A stretch of DNA of 64,000 nt from Calothrix sp. PCC 7716. GTDB lineage: Bacteria; Cyanobacteriota; Cyanobacteriia; Cyanobacteriales; Nostocaceae. The stretch's first letter is position 1; each line of letters begins with the position of its first letter. The notes beneath the pieces were generated by a model. That model made no database searches, was not told the DNA's origin, and worked only from the letters and a program-made list of their open reading frames with translations. Made by a program: the position numbers and the translations under genes. Shown piece after piece: positions 34,262-42,979 of this stretch. The DNA lies in the NCBI RefSeq assembly GCF_019977735.1, contig NZ_AP025018.1, positions 5,212,580 through 5,276,579 on the forward strand, given 5' to 3'.

Positions 34262-34975
34262 ATGTCTCAAACAGTAACACATTTAATTCATGATAGAAGC
34301 GCGCGTGGTACAACACAAATTGGTTGGTTAGATAGTCATCACACCTTTTCTTTTGGTAATTTCTACGACCCAAACCGAATGGGTTTCCGTAGTTTAAGAG
34401 TGATAAATGATGATCGCGTGGCGCCTGGTGCAGGGTTTGCAACTCACGGTCACAAAGACATGGAAATTCTTACTTATGTTTTAGAAGGAGCATTAGAACA
34501 TAAAGACAGTTTAGGTACTGGTTCAGTAATACTTCCAGGAGAAGCACAAATTATGAGTGCAGGAACTGGAATTAGGCATAGCGAATATAATCATTCTAAA
34601 ACTGAACCAGTTCACCTATTGCAAATCTGGATTTTACCTAACCAACAAAACTTAGAACCCAGATACGAGCAAAAAGCATTTTCTGTTGAAGAACGTAGTG
34701 GTAAGCTGCGTTTGATAGGCGCCAAAGATGGACGTGATGGTGCAGTTAAAATTTACCAAGATGTTGATTTATATACATCGGTTTTAAATGCTGGTGATAC
34801 TGTAAATTATCACGTCCAACCACACCGCTATGCTTGGCTACAAATTGCAAAAGGTGTAGTTAACCTCAATGGTGAAGAACTACGCGCAGGTGATGGAGTA
34901 CAAATTAATGGCGCCGAACAGTTAGAAATTAGCACTAATGTAGGTGGAGAAATTTTGTTGTTTGATTTAGGCTAA
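34262..34975 (+). CDS. Pirin family protein
   Basis: The 237-residue bicupin starts with the [24 protein letters not shown] segment of pirins. The N-terminal cupin has the metal ligands in [18 protein letters not shown] and [12 protein letters not shown]. Pirins include quercetin 2,3-dioxygenase-active enzymes (YhhW) and proteins that bind transcription factors. All expected histidines and the Glu are present, so metal binding is likely. A TTAGAGGGAA precedes the ATG. A Uma2 gene follows after a hairpin repeat. Confidence 0.92.
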   Translation: MSQTVTHLIHDRSARGTTQIGWLDSHHTFSFGNFYDPNRMGFRSLRVINDDRVAPGAGFATHGHKDMEILTYVLEGALEHKDSLGTGSVILPGEAQIMSAGTGIRHSEYNHSKTEPVHLLQIWILPNQQNLEPRYEQKAFSVEERSGKLRLIGAKDGRDGAVKIYQDVDLYTSVLNAGDTVNYHVQPHRYAWLQIAKGVVNLNGEELRAGDGVQINGAEQLEISTNVGGEILLFDLG

Positions 34976-34978
34976 AGT

Positions 34979-35003
34979 AGGGTGGGCACTGCCCACCATA
35001 CTA
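34979..35003. repeat. GGTGGGC/GCCCACC palindromic repeat
   Basis: AGGGTGGGCACTGCCCACC plus ATACTA, directly after the pirin stop codon. Same family as 5968-5990 and 44667-44688. Confidence 0.78.
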
Positions 35004-35025
35004 TTACACAGGTTATTTCTAATTT

Positions 35026-35661
35026 ATGTTTGCCGTCATAACACCAGAAAAAATTCAATTACCCCCTGGTACAGTAATGAGGTTTCCAGGCAGTTGGCAA
35101 GACTATCAAAAGTTATGTCAACAGTTAGCAGATAGACCTTCACCACGCATAAAATATCGACCAGGGGAAATTTTTTTGATGTCACCATTGCCCAAACATG
35201 GACGCGATGTTCATATTATATCAATGGTTGTAATTGCTTTATTAGACAACTTAGAGCAAAATTATGAAGCATTTACACCAATCACAATGGAAATTGCTGA
35301 AGTCAGTGGCGTAGAACCAGACTACTGCTTTTATATTGATAATTGGGCTGCTGTAGCAGGTAAAGACAGGATTAATTGGAGTGTTGACCCATCACCCGAT
35401 TTAGCTATTGAGATAGATGTTACCAGCTTTACAGATGTTAATGACTATTTACCTTACAAAGTACCTGAAGTTTGGCTTTTCAAAAGAAATCAGCTATTTA
35501 TTCATCAGTTAGAAGGTAAAGAATACATTCTCAAGCCGATTAGTAAGTATTTCCCAAATATAAATGTTTTAGATATTATTCATAATACTTTACAAAAAGC
35601 CCGCGAATCTAACGCCAGTATAGCGATTAGAGAACTAAGGCAAAATTTAGATAAAAAATAG
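35026..35661 (+). CDS. Uma2 family (DUF820) PD-(D/E)XK nuclease-like protein
   Basis: The 211-residue protein is a Uma2 endonuclease-like domain: IKYRPGEIFLMSPLPKHG, the metal-site Asp in VEPDYCFYI, PDLAIEIDVTS with the second acidic residue, and YKVPEVWLFKRNQLFIH. These are highly multiplied in cyanobacterial genomes, and their nuclease activity is mostly predicted. It follows the pirin gene after 50 bases with a hairpin repeat in between. The PDLAIEI-x-V motif has Asp where many members have Glu-Ile-x-Ser. Confidence 0.85.
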   Translation: MFAVITPEKIQLPPGTVMRFPGSWQDYQKLCQQLADRPSPRIKYRPGEIFLMSPLPKHGRDVHIISMVVIALLDNLEQNYEAFTPITMEIAEVSGVEPDYCFYIDNWAAVAGKDRINWSVDPSPDLAIEIDVTSFTDVNDYLPYKVPEVWLFKRNQLFIHQLEGKEYILKPISKYFPNINVLDIIHNTLQKARESNASIAIRELRQNLDKK

Positions 35662-36154
35662 ATTCACCCTGAATAACAAAAATTGGAGTTTCTAAAAAGT
35701 GTTTTGATTATACTTGCTATATTTGACTGCAAAAAATATAGCAATAATTGGTAGATATCGGGACTGATAACTGGAGAAGTTGATGCAGTCCCTGATAACT
35801 GGAGAGTTTGAGTATAGATTCTGTTTACCTAGTTGGATTCACCTAAGTGAATTTACCAACCATGTTTAGATAATAAGCGTATAAAAATTAAAAAGGTGTA
35901 AACAAACAGTTATTTTGTATAAACTTATGTTGTTTTTTACGAGTATTTACGAGTATTTTGTCAATCATTTTTTGTCCTCCAATGCCTCATTTTTAACTAA
36001 TGAGCAACGTAGTATATGACGGATTTTGATTTGGCACATTATATTTTCAGTAATTACCGTCAAGAGCAAAGATGACAGATTTTTTAGTGTCATATATATC
36101 TACCAAATTTTACTTAGATAAGCGAATAAGTACCACGTTAATGTTAGAAAAGCA

Positions 36155-36182
36155 GTAGAGACGTTACATGTAACGTCTCTAC
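36155..36182. repeat. GTAGAGACG palindrome, copy 3
   Basis: A perfect 28-base palindrome with centre TTACATGTAA between GTAGAGACG and CGTCTCTAC. Confidence 0.85.
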
Positions 36183-36239
36183 GGGGTTTTAAATATTACG
36201 TGTATTTCCCTAACCTAAAATCTTTAAAATTCTTTCTCT

Positions 36240-36270
36240 CTTGTGGGATGGATGTCCTTGCCCGTTTCAC
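36240..36270. repeat. Palindromic repeat, GGCAAGGATGCC family, degenerate reverse copy
   Basis: CTTGTGGGATGGATGTCCTT and on to CCCGTTTCAC; arms are partly mismatched. It faces the intact copy at 36315-36341. Confidence 0.65.
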
Positions 36271-36314
36271 TAGCTCTTTTATTTAGAGGTGCCTGATTGG
36301 CTTTTTTATTCAGA

Positions 36315-36341
36315 GGCGGGCAGGGATGCCCGCTCCACAAG
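36315..36341. repeat. Palindromic repeat, GGCAAGGATGCC family
   Basis: GGCGGGCAGGGATGCCCGC plus TCCACAAG, intact arms. Confidence 0.8.
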
Positions 36342-36446
36342 AAAGAAAGAATGATTCTATTTCTTTCTATAAGGCAAAAAAAACAGAGGCACTGTTACAT
36401 GTCTCTGAGGTTTCCTATGCAATTAAACCATCCTCAAACGCCGTTT

Positions 36447-36797
36447 TTAGACGGGTTCAAGCTTTTGAATTCTGTTTTCTAATCCTGCTGCCATCAGCCC
36501 TATCATCTCTAGTATGGCTGTTCTGTCGCCTGCCTGACACTGCTCGAACAATGACCGCACATCTACTAGTCCGGCATTGACTGCTGATACTTCGAGGGTG
36601 TTGGCTTTCGCGCGACTGTTATTATTCGCGCAAGCAGAGTATAAGATTAGACCTGCCATCGTGTACACATCCATCATTGGCTCATCACTACCATAATGAT
36701 TTGTCACGTTGGGAAAATTTGATAACGGATGGATAAATTCGCTAAAAGTTAGTTGCATCATGCTTTTCGCCGATTTAATACCGTAAAGTTTACACAC
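36447..36797 (-). CDS. Hypothetical protein in an accessory stretch
   Basis: The 116-residue protein has a polar N-terminus, a hydrophobic stretch (MDVYTMAGLILYSACANN, about residues 42-60) and a helical C-terminus (LFEQCQAGDRTAILEMIGLMAAGLENRIQKL). The start may be Met13 or Met14 rather than Met1. No family is recognised. It is divergent from the ribbon-helix-helix regulator at 37179 with 381 bases between, and flanked by repeats on its 3' side, so it may belong to the same accessory unit. Confidence 0.5.
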   Translation of the reverse strand: MCKLYGIKSAKSMMQLTFSEFIHPLSNFPNVTNHYGSDEPMMDVYTMAGLILYSACANNNSRAKANTLEVSAVNAGLVDVRSLFEQCQAGDRTAILEMIGLMAAGLENRIQKLEPV

Positions 36798-37178
36798 TAT
36801 ATGATTCCAGTCCTTGCTTGGACAAATGGCGCCATAACAAGTACGTCTATTTATATGGCAAAAAATAAAATGAGGTACTTAAGTTGACAGGTATTGCGTA
36901 AGTAAGTGGCAGCATATATACTAGATACATAGACAAAAAACCTCGGATTCCTTATTTCGGTTGTAAGCTAGCAGCCACGTGGGGAGCTAGCAGTTAGGGT
37001 GTCCTACCATTCTTTTTCTTCAGCCACTTATTACTCTACACTTTTATACTAACTCTTGTCATTTTTTTATGTCAATATGTCATTTAAAAATTTTGGCACA
37101 AAATGTCTTGATTTTTAGGTGTCATGAGAGAAAATAGAAACAAGCGTTGGATAAAACACTAGGAGGACAGTCGAAATC
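36798..37178. other. Divergent intergenic region with a GCTAGC hairpin
   Basis: This separates the hypothetical gene from the RHH regulator. GCTAGC arms (36967-36972 and 36986-36991) enclose a 13-base loop, a possible operator or attenuator. The last 100 bases are T-rich. AGGAGGA lies just before the regulator start. Confidence 0.5.
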
Positions 37179-37628
37179 ATGACTGACAGAAGACGTTCTG
37201 ACGAATATAAGCAAGTCAGCGGTTATGTACCAAGCACTTTAGCACGGACTTTCAAGAGTATTTGCGCTCGTGAGGGTTTGTCGCAAAGTGATGTTCTTGA
37301 GGAAATTTTGTACGAGTGGGTAGCATCTAAGGGTGTATCGCATGACTTGGAGTCTTGCGCTCCAAGAACAGTGGCGGACTTAGTAAGGGTCAATATGCCC
37401 AAACTTAAGCGTTGTGGCATTAAAAATCTACAAGCAATAGCAAAAGGGGAAGTGCTACCAACACCAGGGGACTTTGCCATTATCACGTCGGCTCTCGCTC
37501 TCACAGAGGAAGAAAGAAAAATGATTTGGCAAGAAACGTATAAAGTTTCCGTGGAAAGCGGTTTATCTGGTGTAAAACTATATAAATATACTGGAGGTAT
37601 AAAAGAAGGTGAGTGCGAGTATTCTTAA
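37179..37628 (+). CDS. Ribbon-helix-helix plus HTH-like DNA-binding protein
   Basis: The 149-residue protein has an N-terminal ribbon-helix-helix pattern (about residues 10-50: VSGYVPSTLARTFKSICAREGLSQSDVLEEILYEWV). A second helical unit (about 78-125: CGIKNLQAIAKGEV, then GDFAIITSALALTEEERKMIW) looks like an XRE-type helix-turn-helix. Two DNA-binding motifs in one small protein suggest a dedicated regulator of a plasmid-like or accessory locus. A strong AGGAGGA ribosome site lies 14 bases upstream of the ATG. The downstream gene overlaps its 3' end by 20 bases, so the products are likely made together. Confidence 0.7.
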   Translation: MTDRRRSDEYKQVSGYVPSTLARTFKSICAREGLSQSDVLEEILYEWVASKGVSHDLESCAPRTVADLVRVNMPKLKRCGIKNLQAIAKGEVLPTPGDFAIITSALALTEEERKMIWQETYKVSVESGLSGVKLYKYTGGIKEGECEYS

Positions 37629-38286
37629 GATTCTGAATTTACCTGGTTGGGACTATAAAATCTCTTACGAAGGGGTTTCAATTGTTGCTCCTACTAAGCG
37701 AGATGCAACTCACCTAGCTCAAAGTTATGGAGAAGCTTTGAGCGAGACGGCGGCAAAGTTTAATGGCAAGGTTCGGATTGGCTGGAGACGCTGTAAGCAT
37801 CCGATTGAGTTTTACTCGTGGATGTCTTCTGGCGCCGCTCCTACACCATCCGAAACTGCCGAACGTATTTTACGTACAGAAGGCGCCGTTTTTTGTAGCC
37901 AATTGGAAATGCCAGTTGGACTACTACGTCGGATGATTGTAGCTGCCGAGTGCGAGCGACCAATTAGCATTGTTAGACAAGATACCCGCAAGCAAATTAT
38001 TGTGAATCAGCCGATGGCTGATATGTTACAAACTTCCCCTGAGATAGCCACCCAGCGAGTCATGACTCGCTTTTGGCTACCAGAGGATTTGGCGGAACTC
38101 GAAAGACGCCTGCATCAAGATAGGCAATTTACTTGGACTTATTCGGCTGGGTTAAATGAGCAAGCTTGGGCAGTTTTAACAACTCAATTTGAAGCTTTTG
38201 AAGTAGAGGGAGTTTGGTACAGGCAGGGTACTTGCTTGTCTACCCCTCAACTTGTGCCCATTCCATCAGGCGCCTTTGTAGCTTAA
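37609..38286 (+). CDS. PAS-like domain protein coupled to the RHH regulator
   Basis: The 225-residue protein starts at a GTG inside the regulator gene. Its C-terminal half (about residues 118-215) reads like a PAS domain: RPISIVRQDTRKQIIVNQPMADML, then a helix with MTRFWLPEDLAELERRL, then the strands FTWTYSAG, AWAVLTTQFEAFEV and VWYRQGTCL. The N-terminal half (TKRDATHLAQSYGEALSETAAKFNGKVRIGWRRC) is unfamiliar and may be a nucleic acid or protein binding part. No kinase, cyclase or DNA-binding motif is attached. Together with the upstream gene it may form a sensor-regulator pair, which is inference. Confidence 0.62.
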   Translation: MSASILKILNLPGWDYKISYEGVSIVAPTKRDATHLAQSYGEALSETAAKFNGKVRIGWRRCKHPIEFYSWMSSGAAPTPSETAERILRTEGAVFCSQLEMPVGLLRRMIVAAECERPISIVRQDTRKQIIVNQPMADMLQTSPEIATQRVMTRFWLPEDLAELERRLHQDRQFTWTYSAGLNEQAWAVLTTQFEAFEVEGVWYRQGTCLSTPQLVPIPSGAFVA

Positions 38287-38397
38287 GGTTACTAAGGCGT
38301 TAAATTGCTTATCAAAATTATTATAATTTTGTCGAATTAACGACAAGTAAAATTTTATATCTGGGTAAATCTGCTTATTAACGTTGAATAATTAAAA

Positions 38398-38419
38398 ACC
38401 CGGTCAATTAGAACCGGGT
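38398..38419. terminator. ACCCGGT/ACCGGGT hairpin between convergent genes
   Basis: A 7-bp stem with an 8-base loop, followed by ATTT. A second, related AGAAACCCGGTTTCT unit lies at 38434-38448 and overlaps the 3' end of the gene at 38447. The pair may terminate both convergent genes; the CCCGG core also suggests a small repeat family. Confidence 0.5.
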
Positions 38420-38446
38420 ATTTCCATGCACTAAGAAACCCGGTTT

Positions 38447-38665
38447 CTATTGCCCAGCTTTTTCGACCATTGCCTTGAGTCGCATGTACGCTTGTTCAGG
38501 TGTAAGAGGTTCCGAGTCAGTTTCATTAGGAATATAATATTGTCGAGAGTCAGAGAAGTAACGGACTACAAAACTAGGTATTAAACCCAGCTTTAAAGCT
38601 TGTTTACCCAACTCATCTGCCACTTCGGCTAATGTATATTCATTATTAAATTTATACTGGGACAT
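38447..38665 (-). CDS. Small hypothetical protein
   Basis: The 72-residue hydrophilic protein starts MSQYKFNNEYTLAEVADELGKQALKLG and ends LTPEQAYMRLKAMVEKAGQ. Two helices flank a Tyr-rich strand-like segment (FVVRYFSDSRQYYIP). The N-terminal LAEVADELGKQALKLG has a helix-turn-helix-like rhythm but is too short to assign. Function unknown. Confidence 0.55.
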   Translation of the reverse strand: MSQYKFNNEYTLAEVADELGKQALKLGLIPSFVVRYFSDSRQYYIPNETDSEPLTPEQAYMRLKAMVEKAGQ

Positions 38666-38755
38666 AGAATTGTCTCTTTTTAACTTTTTACTGCTTTTGA
38701 CTAAGTAATTATCTGAAACATCCCAGTATAATTCAATCTATCTATAGTACATTTT

Positions 38756-39064
38756 TTACATGTTGTACTGAAATTTTTCAAGTATATCTACTAAGTTGAC
38801 TTGGCATTGAAGTGGCAGTAAATCGACTAAAGGTAATTCGCGTCTGCCACCACCAATTTTGACGGAGATTGATTGTAGAACTTGGATAACTCGGTCTTCA
38901 CTTATAGACTTTGACGTTAGTAGCGGATACATTTTTTCAGCCACCACTGTATGCAGTTTTGCATTCGATAAGTATAGATGCCACTTAGCGATATCAATAT
39001 ATATATTTTCGCCAATTTCAGCAGCTAAGGCTTCGAGGAGTTCTGTGGTGTTTGTGTTTGCCAT
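38756..39064 (-). CDS. DUF3181 family protein
   Basis: The 102-residue protein matches DUF3181, a small family of unknown function from cyanobacteria: TTELLEALAAEIGENIYIDIAKWHLYLSNAKLHTVVAEKMYPLL, then IGGGRRELPLVDLLP. It is soluble and mostly helical. An AGGTTTAT lies before the ATG. It is monocistronic. Confidence 0.82.
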   Translation of the reverse strand: MANTNTTELLEALAAEIGENIYIDIAKWHLYLSNAKLHTVVAEKMYPLLTSKSISEDRVIQVLQSISVKIGGGRRELPLVDLLPLQCQVNLVDILEKFQYNM

Positions 39065-39187
39065 AAAAATAAACCTCTGTAAGATATTTTATTCAGACTC
39101 CGAGCTATTTGCTCATTATGGCGCCCTTACCTAAATTGGCTCCACTACCTCAAGTTACAATTAAGAAGTGGCGCCAGTATTATTCGA

Positions 39188-39445
39188 TTAGGTAGATTTT
39201 GGGGGTGTATCAGAATAATCTGCTAATACAGCAATATATATAAGATGTGCTAGCAATATACCGAACCAACTGAGAGTTACCCAAGGCAACCACTCCCAGG
39301 TTGTTTTAAGAAAGTTATGAAAGAACCACATTCCAGAATTGGTAGCAGCAAAGATTGCCACATGCACGGCAAAATTCATGCGGTCGTCCAATTTACGGTA
39401 TTCAGGGTCTTGACGAGTGGGTATACGAGACCAACGCGGAGGCAT
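39188..39445 (-). CDS. 2TM domain membrane protein
   Basis: The 85-residue protein has two membrane helices (about residues 25-45 and 52-75) after a charged N-terminus (RQDPEYRKLDDRMNFAVHVAIFAATNSGMWFFHN). This pattern, with the conserved Asp-Arg before helix 1 and the W-rich loop, is the 2TM family. It probably sits in the cytoplasmic or thylakoid membrane. Function unknown. Confidence 0.78.
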   Translation of the reverse strand: MPPRWSRIPTRQDPEYRKLDDRMNFAVHVAIFAATNSGMWFFHNFLKTTWEWLPWVTLSWFGILLAHLIYIAVLADYSDTPPKST

Positions 39446-39668
39446 AATATTTAGTTAAGAATCGATTTAATAGTATAGATTGTATCCTATTCTACGATTC
39501 AAAGCTGGTTTCTATGGCTTCAACTTAACAAAGTCGAAAATACGTCTCATCAGTCAAGTGGATGAGCTTTTTATTTACATAATTATGGATTGCTTAATCT
39601 TTTGATAGAGGTAGTTAATTTATTCGCTTGTAAATATATGAATGTTGCTTAAATTGAGAAACCCATTT

Positions 39669-39863
39669 ATGGCTAAGATTAATCCAATTCAATTACAAAA
39701 GCATTTAAAAGGCATGGATTACCCAGCAAGCAAAGAAAAGTTGGTGAAACAAGCTCAAAAAAATGGCGCCGATGACAATGCAATCTCAGTTTTAGAACAG
39801 TTACCCGATAATGAATATACTAGTCCTACTGCGGTTAGCCAAGCTGTGAGTGGCATGAAATAA
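39669..39863 (+). CDS. DUF2795 family protein
   Basis: The 64-residue protein is a DUF2795 helical domain: NPIQLQKHLKGMDYPASKEKLVKQAQKNGADDNAISVLEQLPDNEY. The frame could start at 39642, but the ATG at 39669 matches the family start and drops an unlikely basic leader. The family is small and helical, and its function is not established. A terminator-like hairpin follows. Confidence 0.82.
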   Translation: MAKINPIQLQKHLKGMDYPASKEKLVKQAQKNGADDNAISVLEQLPDNEYTSPTAVSQAVSGMK

Positions 39864-39921
39864 ATTGTATAAAGCCACAATTTTTGAGATGTGTAATTAA
39901 AATAATGGTTGGTAAATTGAG

Positions 39922-39945
39922 AGGGGTTATAAAATAATAACCCTT
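39922..39945 (+). terminator. Hairpin downstream of the DUF2795 gene
   Basis: GGGTTAT and ATAACCC (extended by a G-T and an A-T pair) form a stem with a 6-base loop. CATTTCTTGTCTTTT follows. It is the likely terminator of the DUF2795 gene. Confidence 0.6.
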
Positions 39946-40026
39946 CATTTCTTGTCTTTTCACCTTTATAACGATTAATTATTTTTATCGATATTAAGTA
40001 TTGGAAACAATTAAATAATTTTACAC

Positions 40027-40515
40027 TTATATTGCGTAGTCTCCTGATTTACCACCTGTTTTGCTTACTAAGTGAATAGACTCAATTTGAATCGATTTTT
40101 CTAATGCTTTTGCCATATCGTATAAAGTCAGTGCTGCAACGGATACTGCTGTTAAAGCTTCCATCTCTACCCCTGTTTCAGCTTTAGTTTTAACGGTCGC
40201 TCGAATTTCGTAACCTGGTAATTGCGGTTGGGGTATTATTTGAACTTCGACTTTCTGTATCGGAAGAGGATGGCACAGTGGTATTAAGTTCGCGGTTTGT
40301 TTCGCTGCCATTATTCCCGCAAGTCGCGCAGTTCCTAGTACATCACCTTTTGGTGTGTTACCCGCTTCAATAGCAGCAAACGTTTCGCTTAACATTCGTA
40401 CTCGTCCAACTGCTACAGCAGTACGCACAGTAGACGCTTTAGAAGAAACATCTACCATCTGCGCTTGTCCTTTCTGATCAAGGTGAGTGAGGTTGGTAGA
40501 AAAATTTTCGTTCAT
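40027..40515 (-). CDS. moaC: Cyclic pyranopterin monophosphate synthase
   Basis: MoaC converts the MoaA product into cPMP in molybdenum cofactor synthesis. The 162-residue protein shows the whole family pattern: [69 protein letters not shown] and the closing [10 protein letters not shown]. Length and catalytic Lys/His/Asp positions are normal. No other moa genes are nearby. The divergent tRNA-Arg starts 52 bases upstream. Confidence 0.96.
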   Translation of the reverse strand: MNENFSTNLTHLDQKGQAQMVDVSSKASTVRTAVAVGRVRMLSETFAAIEAGNTPKGDVLGTARLAGIMAAKQTANLIPLCHPLPIQKVEVQIIPQPQLPGYEIRATVKTKAETGVEMEALTAVSVAALTLYDMAKALEKSIQIESIHLVSKTGGKSGDYAI

Positions 40516-40567
40516 TGGCTTGTGTTTTTCGTAATGACTATGCTAATATTAATTCTTGTGAGCGCAA

Positions 40568-40641
40568 GGGCGTGTAGCTCAGTGGACTAGAGCACGTGGC
40601 TACGGACCACGGTGTCAGGGGTTCGAATCCCTTCCCGCCCG
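40568..40641 (+). tRNA. tRNA-Arg (anticodon ACG)
   Basis: A 74-base cloverleaf: D arm GCTC/GAGC, anticodon stem CGTGG/CCACG with loop CTACGGA, T loop TTCGAAT, discriminator G. The anticodon ACG needs A34-to-inosine editing to read CGN codons. The acceptor stem has one U-C mismatch (position 6 with 67); the other six pairs are good. CCA is not encoded. A GTAGAGACG palindrome lies 14 bases downstream and may help end the transcript. Confidence 0.95.
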
Positions 40642-40655
40642 TATATATCAATCAT

Positions 40656-40683
40656 GTAGAGACGCGACATGTCGCGTCTCTAC
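40656..40683. repeat. GTAGAGACG palindrome, copy 4
   Basis: A perfect 28-base palindrome with centre CGACATGTCG, between tRNA-Arg and the convergent MFS gene. Confidence 0.85.
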
Positions 40684-40685
40684 AT

Positions 40686-41921
40686 TTATGGGTTTAACGA
40701 ATACACATCGCGACCTCTACCCAAAGCAAACAGCATAGAAGCGCGTAAGTTTTTACTTGACTGAGTAAAGAAAATCATAATGGCTATCACAGTCAGTACA
40801 CCAACAAAACCAAACATGTTGCGATAACCAACTTGTTCCGCAACAGAACCTAATACTGGGCCTGCTATCGCAATACCAACATCAAACCCCGAAATACACA
40901 ATGCAAAAATTCTTCCGCGTTCTTGGGGTAGTGAACGGTCTGCCATCATCGCTACTATCATTGGAATTAATGTACCACCCCCGGCGCCTTGAATTAAAGC
41001 TGCTAACAAAAAGTCAACTGCGGTGTTTGCTTGCCACAATAAAAACATTGCTATGCCATAGCAGGCAATACCTATAGTTATAAATAAACCTCGTCCGATG
41101 CGGTCGCTAGTTTTGCCTGTAAATAATCTAATACTAAAACTTGTTATTGCTGCTGCGGTGTAAAATAACCCTGCATTCAAATCCACTTGAGTAGATTTAA
41201 GAAACAAAGGTACAAAGGTACTGATTGTTCCAAATGCTAGTCCAACAAGCAGCATTACAATGGTTGGAACTCGGACTCTTGGACTTAGTAAAATTTGCCA
41301 GAATTTATATTTACCATTATTTGTTTCACCTGAGATAGCTGTTGCTAAAGGTGGAGTCACAACTTGTAATGTACAAAGCAATGAAAGTGAAGCTAGTGCA
41401 GTTGCAAGTAAAAATAAAGGTACATATCCAGCAGATTCTTGTAAATAACCACCTATTGCTGGACCTATTGCCATACCAATAGGGTTAACCAAACTCATAT
41501 AACCTAGAATTTCACCCCGTACCTTACTAGGTGCAATATCTGTAACTAAGGCACTAAAGGCAGTTGCAAAGGCAGCAATGCTAATACCGTGAAACGCGCG
41601 CAGAAGCATTAACACAGGTACTGATGTTGCAATTGTATAACCAAGTGGCGCCAAAGCAGCAGCTAACACGCCAATAATTAGTACTATTTTACGTCCCCGT
41701 TCGTCAGCTAATTTTCCCAAATAGGGACGAAACAGCAATAAACCGATAGCAAAACTGCCCATCGTCACTCCAATTTGCTGCTTAGTTGCTCCAATATGCT
41801 GTATATACAACGGCAGTGTTGGCAACAGCGAAGCCATACTTGACCAGAATAATAAACCTGCTGCGAATAATACCAGCAGGTTACGGCGCAATTTTGAATC
41901 AGATGTGTGTAAAGCGTCCAC
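40686..41921 (-). CDS. MFS transporter
   Basis: The 411-residue protein has twelve hydrophobic helices and MFS signatures: the loop 2-3 motif GKLADERGRKIVL, a helix 4-5 region with RAFHGISIAAFATAFSALV, and the second-half copy GKTSDRIGRG. The GMAIGPAIGGYL motif C points to a drug:H+ antiporter (DHA)-like exporter. The substrate is unknown. A 4-gene order with a GT2 and NlpC/P60 gene on the same strand upstream may be coincidental, with about 47 bases between this and the GT2. Confidence 0.9.
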   Translation of the reverse strand: MDALHTSDSKLRRNLLVLFAAGLLFWSSMASLLPTLPLYIQHIGATKQQIGVTMGSFAIGLLLFRPYLGKLADERGRKIVLIIGVLAAALAPLGYTIATSVPVLMLLRAFHGISIAAFATAFSALVTDIAPSKVRGEILGYMSLVNPIGMAIGPAIGGYLQESAGYVPLFLLATALASLSLLCTLQVVTPPLATAISGETNNGKYKFWQILLSPRVRVPTIVMLLVGLAFGTISTFVPLFLKSTQVDLNAGLFYTAAAITSFSIRLFTGKTSDRIGRGLFITIGIACYGIAMFLLWQANTAVDFLLAALIQGAGGGTLIPMIVAMMADRSLPQERGRIFALCISGFDVGIAIAGPVLGSVAEQVGYRNMFGFVGVLTVIAIMIFFTQSSKNLRASMLFALGRGRDVYSLNP

Positions 41922-41968
41922 GGTAGATGCGTTTGGAGGAATTAAGAATTAATCCCTTTATTGTTACA

Positions 41969-42979
41969 TTACTTCACATCTTTTGTTACAACTTCCCTCA
42001 CACGGTATATGGGTCGTCCTTGTGATTCGTGGTAGGTACGCATTAGTAGTTCTGCGAGTAACCCAAAGCAAAATAACTGTACACCTGTAACGAGAAGCAG
42101 TACAGCTAAAATTAATAATGGGCGATTTCCAATATCCTCGTTAAATACTAATTTGACAAAAGTTAAATAAATACTAATGGCGCCACCCGATACTATTGAA
42201 CCAAGTCCTAATAGTCCAAACACGTGCATAGGACGGGTAAGAAACTTTTTCATAAAGGCTATAGTAAGTAAGTCCATCATGACTCTAAAAGTTCTTGACA
42301 GTCCATACTTACTGCTACCAAAACGCCGAGCATGATGTCTAACGGGCATTTCCGCAATACGGGCGCCTTCGATATACGCTAAAGCTGGTAAAAAACGATG
42401 CAATTCGCCATATAAATTCATATCCGCTACAAGTTCTGTGCGGTATGCTTTAAGCGAACAGCCATAATCATGAATTCGTACTCCAGTGATGTGACGAATT
42501 ATCCAGTTAGCAATTTTGGAAGGCAGCAACCTTGTTAAAGCTTTATCTTGACGTTTTTGGCGCCAACCACTAACCATATCATAGCCTTCGTCAAGCTTTG
42601 CTAACAGTAACGGTATATCAGCTGGGTCATTTTGCAAATCGGCATCTAATGTTACAATCGATTTACCTAGTGCATGATTAAAACCAGCAGCCATCGCCGC
42701 AGTTTGCCCATAATTACGACGTAAAATTATTGCTCTTAAGTCATTGCGAGTTTGTGCTTGTTGCTTAAGTAACTGCGCTGACCCATCAGTAGAACCATCG
42801 TCTACCAAAATAATTTCATAACTTAATTCACTGTGTATAAAAACAGACGCAATAGCATTGAGTAAATGGGGGATGCTTTCGACTTCATTGTATACTGGCG
42901 CCACTATTGACACATCAGGAACAATTGGCGAAACCCCATTTTGCCCAATCATTAATTCCGAAATTAACCCACTCCTCAT
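41969..42979 (-). CDS. Family 2 glycosyltransferase, DPM/GtrB-like
   Basis: The 336-residue protein has a GT-A domain with VSIVAPVYNEVESI, ILVDDGSTDGSA and TLDADLQNDP (the DxD-type metal motif), followed by two C-terminal membrane helices (about 250-275 and 285-310). This is the layout of polyprenyl-phosphate glucosyl/mannosyl transferases, which load a sugar onto undecaprenyl phosphate. Its ATG overlaps the stop of the upstream NlpC/P60 gene (ATGA), so they are translationally coupled. A role in cell-wall or surface glycan modification is likely. Confidence 0.9.
   Translation of the reverse strand: MRSGLISELMIGQNGVSPIVPDVSIVAPVYNEVESIPHLLNAIASVFIHSELSYEIILVDDGSTDGSAQLLKQQAQTRNDLRAIILRRNYGQTAAMAAGFNHALGKSIVTLDADLQNDPADIPLLLAKLDEGYDMVSGWRQKRQDKALTRLLPSKIANWIIRHITGVRIHDYGCSLKAYRTELVADMNLYGELHRFLPALAYIEGARIAEMPVRHHARRFGSSKYGLSRTFRVMMDLLTIAFMKKFLTRPMHVFGLLGLGSIVSGGAISIYLTFVKLVFNEDIGNRPLLILAVLLLVTGVQLFCFGLLAELLMRTYHESQGRPIYRVREVVTKDVK

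Larger units (their letters stand above)
35662..36446. other. Repeat-rich intergenic region
   Basis: Nearly 800 bases without a credible gene. It holds a direct repeat CTGATAACTGGAGA (35764 and 35792, 28 bases apart), a tandem TTTACGAGTAT pair near 35937-35958, the palindrome at 36155-36182 and two GGCAAGGATGCC-family repeats in opposite orientation (36240-36270, 36315-36341). Open frames across 36297-36580 are translations of the repeats. Confidence 0.6.

Noticed and set aside
36297-36580. Two plus-strand frames in the repeat-rich gap
   Set aside because: They translate palindromic repeats and the antisense of the gene at 36447-36797.
40568-40641. Acceptor-stem U-C mismatch as a sign of a defective tRNA
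   Set aside because: The rest of the cloverleaf is intact and related arginine tRNAs of cyanobacterial origin, including plastid ones, also have imperfect acceptor stems.
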